A DNA stretch of 7,933 bases from JADFOB01 sp964651325 (GTDB taxonomy: Bacteria; Planctomycetota; Phycisphaerae; UBA1845): assembly GCA_964651325.1 (NCBI GenBank), contig CAZYXP010000178.1, positions 1-7,933 of the forward strand. The letters are read 5' to 3'. The notes beneath the pieces were generated by a model, which saw only the letters and a list, made by a program, of their open reading frames with translations, did not search any database and was not told the DNA's origin. Position 1 is the stretch's first letter. Each line of letters starts with the position of its first letter. The translations under genes were made by a program, and so were the position numbers. Shown one piece after another: positions 1-7,100 of this stretch.

Positions 1-36
1 CGCCACCTTGTCGACGGGGTGGTGGTCGCGCTCATT

Positions 37-39
37 TAG
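37..39 (+). other. In-frame TAG interrupting the symporter reading frame
   Basis: The symporter frame reads RHLVDGVVVALI, then TAG, then LYDAIAGDW. Both sides are hydrophobic and read naturally as one transmembrane helix followed by its loop. A single G-to-A change would convert a tryptophan TGG codon to this TAG. TAG also ends norB and the Rrf2 gene in this window, so recoding of amber codons is unlikely. Confidence 0.7.
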
Positions 40-993
40 CTCTATGACGCAATCGCGGGAGACTGGGTCGAAAACCTCACCGCGGCCATCGGAAGCGGGA
101 AGCTCAAGGTCGTCCATTGGGGCACGGCGTTCAACGACGACCGGGTGTTTTGGGTGCTGATGATCTATGCGACCGTGCAGACCATGGCCGCGCTCGGCGT
201 GGATCAGGATTTGACGCAGCGCATGCTCACTTGCCCGGACCTGCGGCGAGGTCAGCGCTCGCTTCTGTTCAACACGGTCGCCGGGTTGCCGGTCGTGTGC
301 CTTTTTCTGCTGATCGGCGTACTGCTGTCGCTATTCTACGATTCCCGGCCGGAGTTGGCGCAGGATGTGGCCGGTGCGATGGATCCCGATCGTGTATTCG
401 CGACGTTTATCAAACACCACTTGCCCTCGACGTGGGGCCTCAAAGGTGTGCTGATCGCCGGGATTTTCGCCGCGGCCATGTCCAGTCTGGATTCCGCCTT
501 GGGGGCCATGTCTTCGACCGCGGTCACGGATTTCTACCGCCCCTACGTTCGCCCCCACGCGCCTTCGACCCACTATCTCAGGGTGGCGCGGATCGCCACG
601 CTGTTTTTCGGTGTGGCGCTAGTGGGCGTCGCCTTGCTGTTTCGCCACAACGATGATTTGCTCGTCGCGGCGTTTGGCTGGGCCAGCCTCGTCTTCGGCG
701 GGATGCTGGGGATATTCGTACTCGGTGTGACCACCCAAAACCGTGGGCGCGATAGCATGAATGTCTTTGCCATGGTCTCGTCGGTTGTGGGATTGATCGG
801 CCTTAAAATATTTCAATCCCCAAGCGATCCCATCATCGCGTGGCCCTGGTGGATCGTAATAGGATCGGCTTGGACGTACGGCCTCTCCGCGTGTTTCAGG
901 CGTGACGATGATCGAAAGAACGCCGAACCGCCGGCTTCAACCGGTCCGCTCCTGGAAACAGGCCCCCCATCAGCGCCCGTGCGTCGGGCATGA
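40..993 (+). CDS. Sodium:solute symporter (SSS family), C-terminal part; frame interrupted upstream
   Basis: This is the C-terminal portion of an inner-membrane secondary transporter of the SSS family (LeuT fold), which couples substrate uptake to sodium; the substrate cannot be told from sequence. About 317 codons are readable from 40 to the TGA at 991-993. Hydrophobic helices alternate with short loops. The stretch DQDLTQR followed by LTCPDLRRGQRSL matches the loop that SSS proteins carry after TM6-7. The segment GLKGVLIAGIFAAAMSSLDS (residues about 133-152 counted from position 40) matches the TM8 region, whose serines contribute to the Na2 site in the family. The tail is polar, as is usual. 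The same frame continues left to base 1 but crosses a TAG at 37-39. The first possible restart is GTG at 145 or ATG at 160, which would lack the first several helices. It is therefore either a pseudogene remnant or an intact gene with a sequence error. The family call is solid; the functional state is uncertain. Confidence 0.82.
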   Translation, partial: LYDAIAGDWVENLTAAIGSGKLKVVHWGTAFNDDRVFWVLMIYATVQTMAALGVDQDLTQRMLTCPDLRRGQRSLLFNTVAGLPVVCLFLLIGVLLSLFYDSRPELAQDVAGAMDPDRVFATFIKHHLPSTWGLKGVLIAGIFAAAMSSLDSALGAMSSTAVTDFYRPYVRPHAPSTHYLRVARIATLFFGVALVGVALLFRHNDDLLVAAFGWASLVFGGMLGIFVLGVTTQNRGRDSMNVFAMVSSVVGLIGLKIFQSPSDPIIAWPWWIVIGSAWTYGLSACFRRDDDRKNAEPPASTGPLLETGPPSAPVRRA

Positions 994-1118
994 CGCTTGC
1001 GGTGTCTTGAAATGTCTCCGCGCAAGGCTGCCGAGGAGCTACGGACAATTTCACGTACGGCTGGACGTCTTGGCATGCGTGTCCTTGGTCAACGCAGCAA
1101 AGCGCGGCGGGAGGTATG

Positions 1119-1577
1119 CTATTGTGGTCGCGGGATGTTGACGCTGATGGGGCGGGTGGGCCTGCACAGCGGCGCGTGGTCGGGGTCTGTGGCTAGCAAT
1201 TGGGCGATCGTCGTGGAGGCGAACGATTTTTCCATCATTTCCGCGGCCTCATCAAGTTTCTTATGCAACGGACACAAGGTGGAGTCGTGCGTATCAATGT
1301 CGAGCGGACACCGCTCGATCCGTTTGATGGGATCGACGGCATTGACCACATCGAGGACTGAAAGCAAGTCGGACGCCCGAACCAAGTTGAAGCCGCCGCC
1401 AAGCCCTCGTTTGGCTCTTACGATCCCCGCACGTCGTAGGGTCTGGAGCACTTTGGGAAGATAGCCTGCCGGCACCTTGGTCATTTCGACGATGGTGGGG
1501 GTTACCACCGGCTCGCCCCCCCCCTGAGCGATGGCCACGACGGCCCGCAGTGCGTACTCGGCTGTAGGCGAGATCAT
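1119..1577 (-). CDS. Rrf2-family transcriptional regulator, NsrR-like
   Basis: This is a 152-residue winged-helix DNA-binding protein of the Rrf2 family (IscR, NsrR, RsrR), whose members sense nitric oxide, redox state or iron-sulfur status through a C-terminal Fe-S cluster. The N-terminus MISPTAEYALRAVVAIA is the typical first helix. Residues about 25-55 form the helix-turn-helix (VEMTKVPAGYLPKVLQTLRRAGI). RGLGGGFNLVR (57-67) is the wing. The cluster region holds C90 and C102 in ERCPL and LCPLHKKLDEA; a third cysteine, C138, lies near the C-terminus. Canonical NsrR has three cysteines spaced C-x4-C-x5-C, and here the middle one is absent. The start at 1577 is preferred because GGAG (minus strand, 1584-1587) sits 6 nt upstream; the frame is open to 1664 but that extension is not Rrf2-like and would run through the control region. 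It diverges from a nitric oxide reductase, which points to an NO-responsive repressor. I give no symbol because nsrR is only likely. Confidence 0.88.
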   Translation of the reverse strand: MISPTAEYALRAVVAIAQGGGEPVVTPTIVEMTKVPAGYLPKVLQTLRRAGIVRAKRGLGGGFNLVRASDLLSVLDVVNAVDPIKRIERCPLDIDTHDSTLCPLHKKLDEAAEMMEKSFASTTIAQLLATDPDHAPLCRPTRPISVNIPRPQ

Positions 1578-1583
1578 AGATCG

Positions 1584-1587
1584 CTCC
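1584..1587 (-). promoter_or_regulatory. Ribosome binding site of the Rrf2-family gene
   Basis: Read on the minus strand, GGAG lies 6 nt before the ATG at 1577-1575. It decides the start of the regulator, because the upstream in-frame starts lack such a site. Confidence 0.65.
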
Positions 1588-1597
1588 AAAAGATACC

Positions 1598-1619
1598 ATT
1601 TGGACCTTGACATCCAAAT
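1598..1619. promoter_or_regulatory. Inverted-repeat operator in the divergent rrf2/norB control region
   Basis: The arms ATTTGGA (1598-1604) and TCCAAAT (1613-1619) form a perfect 7-bp inverted repeat with an 8-bp spacer, 22 bp overall. That size suits a dimer of an Rrf2-family protein. It contains the -35 box of the rightward norB promoter in its centre and right arm, and it touches the -10 box and covers the expected start point of the leftward regulator promoter. A bound dimer would be expected to repress both genes. The sequence does not match the enterobacterial NsrR consensus closely, so assignment to the adjacent regulator rests on position. Confidence 0.6.
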
Positions 1620-1634
1620 TGTAGCCTGCATACT
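1607..1634 (+). promoter_or_regulatory. Predicted sigma70-type promoter of norB
   Basis: A perfect TTGACA (1607-1612) is followed after 16 bp by CATACT (1629-1634), which matches the -10 consensus at four of six positions. Transcription would begin near 1641, leaving a leader of about 50 nt before the GTG at 1691. The -35 box lies inside the inverted repeat. Confidence 0.5.
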
Positions 1635-1646
1635 AAGTCTCGTAAA
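1618..1646 (-). promoter_or_regulatory. Predicted sigma70-type promoter of the Rrf2-family gene
   Basis: Read leftward, TTTACG (1646-1641) and TACAAT (1623-1618) are separated by 17 bp. The -10 box matches five of six positions and the -35 box four of six. Transcription would begin near 1611, inside the inverted repeat, with a leader of about 34 nt. This suggests negative autoregulation. The promoter overlaps the norB promoter face to face, so the two could also exclude each other. Confidence 0.5.
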
Positions 1647-1652
1647 GAGGAT

Positions 1653-1659
1653 ATTTGGA
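1653..1659 (+). repeat. Third copy of the ATTTGGA half-site in the norB leader
   Basis: ATTTGGA recurs here, extending to ATTTGGATG, which is the reverse complement of CATCCAAAT at 1611-1619. It lies about 12 nt after the predicted norB start point. It could be an extra contact site for the regulator, or it could be chance in a short AT-richer stretch. Confidence 0.4.
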
Positions 1660-1678
1660 TGCAATTAGCCTGTTTTTC

Positions 1679-1682
1679 GGAG
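1679..1682 (+). promoter_or_regulatory. Ribosome binding site of norB
   Basis: GGAG lies 8 nt before GTG at 1691. It favours that codon over the upstream in-frame TTG at 1655, which has no comparable site and would add 12 residues that do not resemble the qNOR N-terminus. Confidence 0.6.
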
Positions 1683-1690
1683 ATTCAGCG

Positions 1691-3967
1691 GTGAACTATA
1701 AGAAATATTGGTTCGCACTCACCGGCGTCATGGTGATTTCGTTCGCGGTTCTCGGTTACTTTGGCCGGGAGCTCTACCGCCAAGCCCCCCCGATCCCTGA
1801 GCAGGTCATCGTGGCGGGTGGCGAAGTGCTTTTTTCCGGTCAGGACATCTCCGACGGGCAAAACGTCTGGCAATCGATGGGCGGTCAGGAGGTGGGCTCG
1901 ATTTGGGGGCATGGGGCGTACGTCGCCCCGGATTGGTCGGCCGACTGGTTGCACCGCGAGGCGACTTGGCTGCTGGACCATTGGGCGCAAGCCGAACACG
2001 CCGGCTCGTACGCTTCGCGGCACGAAGAGGTGAAAGCGTCCCTTCGCCAGCGGCTTAAGACCGAGCTGCGTACCAATACGTACGATCCTCAGACGGGCGA
2101 TTTGACGATTTCTGCGGACAGAGCGAAGGCGATCCGCGCGGTGGGGACGCATTACGCGAAGTTGTTTGGAGCCGACGAGGAGCTGGCTGAGCTTCGCGAT
2201 GCCTATGCGATCCCTCCCAATAGGATCAAGACGGCCGCGCGTCAAAGCAAGCTCAACGCGTTCTTTTTCTGGGCCTCGTGGGTGTGTTCGACGAATCGAC
2301 CCGGGGGGGACATTACGTACACCAACAACTGGCCTGCGGAAGAACTGATCGGCAATCGTCCCACCGGCTCCATCGTGGTGTGGTCGGTGGTGAGCTTCGT
2401 GGTGCTGCTCGCGGGGATCGGTACACTTTCGTGGTACTTCGCGGTGCTCCGCGGTCGGGAGGAAGCACCGCACACGTTTCCGCAATCGAACCCGATGCTG
2501 GACCTTTCGCCGACGCCCTCGATGAAGGCGACCTTGAAATATTTTTGGATTGTGACGGCGTTGATGCTGGTGCAAATATCGCTCGGTGCGATTACCGCTC
2601 ACTACGGCGTCGAGGGGTCGGGGTTCTACGGCATTCCGCTCGCTGAATGGATTCCGTATGCAGTGACTAGAACATGGCATTCTCAACTGGGCATTTTCTG
2701 GATTGCGACGGCGTGGCTGGGCACGGGCCTGTTCATGGCACCGGTGGTTTCGGGGCATGAGCCCAAGTTTCAACGGATGGGCGTCAACTTCCTGTGGGTT
2801 TGCCTGGTGGTGATTGTGGTCGGGTCGATGGCCGGTGAGTGGCTCGGCGTACAGCAACGACTCGGACTCGATGCGAACTTCTGGTTCGGCCATCAGGGGT
2901 ATGAGTACGTCGATCTCGGTCGTTTTTGGCAGATGTTCCTGCTCGTTGGCTTGTTTCTTTGGCTTAGCCTGATGCTCCGCGCCATGTGGCCTGCGGTCAG
3001 GAAGCCGGGGGAGAACCGCAGCCTGCTGTCGCTCTTTCTCATTTCGTCCGGCGCGATTGCGATGTTCTACGGTGCGGGATTGATGTGGGGGCGCCAAACG
3101 AACCTGGCCATCGCCGAGTACTGGCGTTGGTGGGTGGTGCATCTGTGGGTCGAAGGATTCTTCGAGGTTTTTGCGACGGTTGTGATCGCTTTTCTCTTCA
3201 CACGCATGGGATTGGTGCGGGTATCGACGGCCACGGCGGCGGCGCTGTTCTCGACGACGATCTTCTTGGGGGGGGGCATCATCGGCACGTTCCACCATCT
3301 TTATTTCACGGGAACCCCCACGGCGGTGTTGGCGCTCGGCGCGACCTTCAGCGCTTTGGAGGTCGTTCCGCTCGTACTCATTGGGCTGGAAGCATACGAG
3401 GGTTTTCGACTCAGTCGGGCGCGGCCGTGGGTGTCCGCGTACAAGTGGCCCATGTACTTTTTTATCGCCGTTTCGTTTTGGAACCTGGTCGGGGCTGGCC
3501 TGTTTGGCTTCCTGATCAACCCGCCGATCGCCCTCTATTACATGCAGGGGCTGAACACGACGGCCGTCCATGCCCACACCGCGTTGTTCGGCGTTTACGG
3601 CATGCTCGGCATCGGGCTCATGCTCTTTTGCCTTAAGGGCGCGGCGGTACGACAGGTGTGGCGCACGAAGGTTCTTTCCTATGCCTTCTGGTCCATCAAC
3701 ATCGGCCTGGCGCTGATGGTCCTAATCAGCGTGCTGCCGGTGGGATTGATGCAGACGTGGGCGAGCGTGGAGCACGGCATGTGGTACGCGCGTTCGGCGG
3801 AGTTTCTGCAAGCAGATTTGGTGGGCACCTTTCGGTGGCTCCGTGTCATCGGCGATACGATTTTCGCAACGGGGATGGTTGCCCTGGCTTGGTTTGTGCT
3901 CGGGTTGGTGACAGGCTGGTCGATCGAAAAGGACGGCGGGTCGGCGGCTCAGCTCCCACAAACGTAG
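1691..3967 (+). CDS. norB: Quinol-dependent nitric oxide reductase (qNOR), single-subunit
   Basis: This inner-membrane enzyme of the heme-copper oxidase superfamily reduces two NO to N2O with electrons from quinol (also called norZ). It has 758 residues, normal for qNOR. TM1 lies at about residues 6-24, followed by the large periplasmic domain (to about 230) with the family signatures VWQSMGGQ, WGHGAYVAPDWSADWLHRE and TYTNNWP. That domain has no CxxCH heme-c motif, which separates it from cytochrome-c-dependent NorBC. The catalytic part follows: H330 (TWHSQLGIFW, low-spin heme b), H484 in HLWVEGFFEVF (FeB ligand, with the conserved E488), H535-H536 in TFHHLYF (FeB ligands), and H627 and H629 in VHAHTALFG (heme b3 and heme b). 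It ends with the last TM helix and TAG. The start GTG at 1691 has GGAG 8 nt upstream. It is divergent from an NsrR-like regulator with a shared operator, so induction by NO is likely. It may serve detoxification or the NO step of denitrification; no nir or nos gene is visible here. Confidence 0.96.
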   Translation: MNYKKYWFALTGVMVISFAVLGYFGRELYRQAPPIPEQVIVAGGEVLFSGQDISDGQNVWQSMGGQEVGSIWGHGAYVAPDWSADWLHREATWLLDHWAQAEHAGSYASRHEEVKASLRQRLKTELRTNTYDPQTGDLTISADRAKAIRAVGTHYAKLFGADEELAELRDAYAIPPNRIKTAARQSKLNAFFFWASWVCSTNRPGGDITYTNNWPAEELIGNRPTGSIVVWSVVSFVVLLAGIGTLSWYFAVLRGREEAPHTFPQSNPMLDLSPTPSMKATLKYFWIVTALMLVQISLGAITAHYGVEGSGFYGIPLAEWIPYAVTRTWHSQLGIFWIATAWLGTGLFMAPVVSGHEPKFQRMGVNFLWVCLVVIVVGSMAGEWLGVQQRLGLDANFWFGHQGYEYVDLGRFWQMFLLVGLFLWLSLMLRAMWPAVRKPGENRSLLSLFLISSGAIAMFYGAGLMWGRQTNLAIAEYWRWWVVHLWVEGFFEVFATVVIAFLFTRMGLVRVSTATAAALFSTTIFLGGGIIGTFHHLYFTGTPTAVLALGATFSALEVVPLVLIGLEAYEGFRLSRARPWVSAYKWPMYFFIAVSFWNLVGAGLFGFLINPPIALYYMQGLNTTAVHAHTALFGVYGMLGIGLMLFCLKGAAVRQVWRTKVLSYAFWSINIGLALMVLISVLPVGLMQTWASVEHGMWYARSAEFLQADLVGTFRWLRVIGDTIFATGMVALAWFVLGLVTGWSIEKDGGSAAQLPQT

Positions 3968-4025
3968 GGGGCTAGACCGGTTGCATGCTTCGTGTTGCGG
4001 TTGTTTGGCGATCGCCGGGGGGCCG

Positions 4026-4043
4026 CGCGGGCTGAAGCCCGCG
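4026..4043. terminator. GC-rich hairpin between convergent norB and kinase genes
   Basis: A 7-bp perfect stem (CGCGGGC / GCCCGCG) closes on a TGAA loop, TTCA on the other strand. It lies 58 nt after the norB stop and 63 nt after the kinase stop, where a bidirectional terminator would be expected. No clean T-tract follows on either strand, only CATTTT about 11 nt to the right. A dispersed palindromic repeat is an equally good reading. The remainder of this 139-bp gap holds nothing else convincing. Confidence 0.4.
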
Positions 4044-4106
4044 GCATTAGGGGCATTTTCTGCACCCAAGGGCTTTCGGTGCCGCTACACACGAAGCGAG
4101 ACTGCG

Positions 4107-7100
4107 TTAGCACGCGCCCGTCGGGAGCGCTGATCGCGAGAGCTGCCCCTGGATGATGGAAACCAGCTTCTGCCGATCGATCGGCTTGGTCGCGAATTCA
4201 TCGCACCCTGCGTTGATGCATTTTTCCCGATCCTCGGCCATGGCGTGGGCCGTGAGCGCGATGATCGGACCTTCATAATGCTTTTCGCGCAGCGCCTTCG
4301 TGGCCTGGTAGCCGTCCATCACGGGCATTTGCATGTCCATCAGAATCACGTCGAACGGCTTGCCCTCCGCTAGGGTGGCCAACGCGAGATCGTGTGCGAT
4401 TTGTCCGTTTTCGGCGACGGTCACGTCCGCGCCGGCCTTCTTGAGAACGAAGGAAATCAGCCGCTGATTGTCCGGCCCGTCCTCGGCCAAGAGGATGCGG
4501 CAATCCAGCGGCTTTTCGATCGACCCTGTCTTTGGCGATGAGTCAGATTCGGGAGTCTTGCGGGCCATCATCGGGTCGATCATCTTGACGCCCTCGAGCG
4601 AACCGGTCGCCACGCAGGTGCGGAATCGCGTGCCGGCCCCCGGCTTGGTGTCGACAATGGTGATGTCGCCCCCGAGCATCTCGGCGAACGTCTTGCTGAT
4701 CGTCAGTCCTAACCCGGTGCCGCCGAATTTTCGCGTCATCGTGCTGTCCGCCTGGGAAAACGCCTGAAACAGCTTGCCGGCCTGCTCTTGGGTCATGCCC
4801 ACGCCGGTATCTAGGATGTCAAACTGCATGAACGATTCGTTCGGGCTCCCCGCTGGCTCATCGGTGGCGCCCGGTACGAATCGAATGATGAGGCGCACGC
4901 CGCCCTCTTCGGTGAACTTGATGGCGTTGCCGATGATGTTGATGAGTATCTGCTTGAGCCGCGTCGGGTCCGAATGGATTGTTTCGGGGATCAATCCAAT
5001 GAACTCCGTGTCGAAGCCGATGCCCTTGGCGTCGGTACGAACCTTCATGAGCGACGCGACGTCGGCGACAATCTCTTGCGGCCCGCAAGCAATGTGCTCG
5101 ACTTCCATCTTGCCCGCTTCAATCTTGGCCATGTCGAGAATGTCATTGATAATGGTTAGCAGGTAATGGCCGTTGCGATGTATGGTATCGATGGCGTCGA
5201 TGCGATCCTTGGGCGCCAACCTGATGTCGCCCTCCTCACGGAGCGTATCCGTGAAGCCGAGAATGGCCGTCATGGGTGTTCGGATTTCGTGGCTCATGTT
5301 GGCCAGGAAAGCACTCTTGGCCTTCGTTGCCGCCATGGCTTCAACCCGCGCCGCTTCCAGATGATCGTTGAGGGAGATCAACTCGGCGTTCATGGCGTCG
5401 GATTCCTCCTTTTGTCCTTCCAGCTCCAGATTCGTTTGCTCAAGTTGCGCCGCAAACTTCTTGGCCTTGTCCTCGGATTCTTTCACCTCCGTGATATCCG
5501 TTCGTATCGCGACATACTGTTCGATTTTGCCCTCCGCATCCCTGAAGGGGACAATGGTGGCGTCCACCCAATAGTGCGTGCCGTCTTTGGCGCGATTCTT
5601 GATCTCCCCCGACCAGGCTTGCCCGCCGGAAATCGTCTTCCACAGGTCTCGATAGAACTCCGGCGAATGCTCGTCGGATTTGACCATGCGGTGATTGCGA
5701 CCCGCCAACTCCTCATGTGAATACCCGCTAATCTCGCAGAACTTGTCGTTGACGAAAACAATGTTTCCACGGATATCCGTAATGCTGACGATGGCGTGCT
5801 CATCGATTGCTGATCTGAGGTTCGCAAGGCCGGCGAAGAGCTCGGCGAGATTCGCCACCATCTTGTTGAAGCTGTCCGAGAGCGCCCCGATTTCGTCGGT
5901 CGAGCTGGTGTGCATTCTCTGCTTGAGGTCGCCGCCGGCGACGAGATTGGCCACATTCGAGAGGCGAACGATCGGTCGAACGATACGCCCCGTGATCACA
6001 ATCGCGAGCAAGGCGACCAGGACGCCGGTGACCATCACCAGCGAGATCACCAAGGTCCTCAGCCGGCTGGCCGGAGCAAAGGCAACCTCGGTGGGTATTT
6101 CGGCGATCAACCCCCAATCGACGCTGGCCATATGAAACTCCTTGTGAACACCCAACACCTCCTCGCCCCAGGGGCCAACGTAGACGAATGGCGCCTCGGA
6201 CATGTCGGATTCTTCAACTCCGTCAGGGCCATGCTCGGTGTGCCACAGGCGAGTCTGATCGGTGTCCAGGTGTTGGGTCAGGAAGTTCGATGAGTGGTCA
6301 TCGTGTGCGTGTTCCCTAGCCGCCTCGTGGTCCCCAAACGCTTCGGTATCCAATTCGGATCGAAGCGTAACGCCGTCTCCTTGGTCCGAAAACCCGACGA
6401 CGTAGGCGTGAAGGTCTTGGTTGGATTCATCGACAGAGTCCGACGCATAGGCGATCTGTTCCGGCGTGATCTGGATGGCGAACACGCCGATCTTCTCTCC
6501 ATTTTCATCCACCATCACCTCGGCCAGAAATCCAGCGATGATGTTGTTGGAAGGACCGTAATACTCCAGGTCTGAAAAGACGGGGCGCCCGCTTTCAAGC
6601 GTCTCTCGACACGCGCTAGCCAAACGCGACTTGGCATAGGGGCCGTCAAAGAGGTTGGTTCCCAGATCATCTTCTTGGGCTACCGTGAATAGCACATTGC
6701 CTTCGTCATCGATCAGGAAGACGTCGTAGTATTCATAGAGTTCTTGAAACGTCTTGAGATCTTCGCTCCACTGGTCCGTCAGGGTGTGCCAGCGGTAGCT
6801 CTTGGTAAACTCGGTGAGCTCTTTTCCGCTGGCATTGTACGCATCACGAAGCTTCGAGAGCAGTTGCGTGTTCTTTGCGTTTTCGGCCTGACTTCGCAGA
6901 TCGATGAGCCGGTAGCGAAACCAGTTGTCAAAGAAGGTGGCCCGTTGTTCCACGTCGTTGGCAACCGCATCAAATGCGTTTTTGCGCAGGCTCTCCTTGG
7001 CCGAGTAGTAGCTGATCGCGCTGACCACCGTCAGCGGCACCAACGCGACGGCTAGAAACCAGCCGAACAGCCTGAGCTTCAAGCTGCCATCGCGCTTGGG

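Noticed and set aside
37..39. Amber recoding (TAG read as an amino acid) in the symporter
   Set aside because: TAG is the normal stop of norB and of the Rrf2 gene in this window, and no recoding signal is visible.
994..1118. Possible small gene or terminator between the symporter and the Rrf2 gene
   Set aside because: Short open frames here have no ribosome binding site or recognisable product, and no stable hairpin with a T-tract was found.
1578..1664. Upstream starts for the Rrf2 gene, up to 1664
   Set aside because: The added residues are not Rrf2-like, they would run through both promoters and the inverted repeat, and the start at 1577 has a clear GGAG.
1655..1690. TTG at 1655 as the norB start
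   Set aside because: It has no good ribosome binding site and would add 12 residues unlike the qNOR N-terminus. GTG at 1691 has GGAG at proper spacing and yields the expected NYKKYW beginning.
1685..3577. A 630-codon open frame on the minus strand opposite norB
   Set aside because: The translation is low in hydrophobic order, rich in Arg, His, Pro and Gln, and matches no family I know. It lies entirely within the strongly conserved norB and is a typical GC-rich antisense shadow.
4062..4082. GCACC/GGTGC inverted repeat as the kinase terminator
   Set aside because: The stem is only 5 bp with an 11-nt loop and no T-tract.
5166..5720. A 184-codon plus-strand frame inside the kinase
   Set aside because: It lies opposite the conserved PAS and HisKA coding sequence and has no family resemblance, so it is an antisense shadow.
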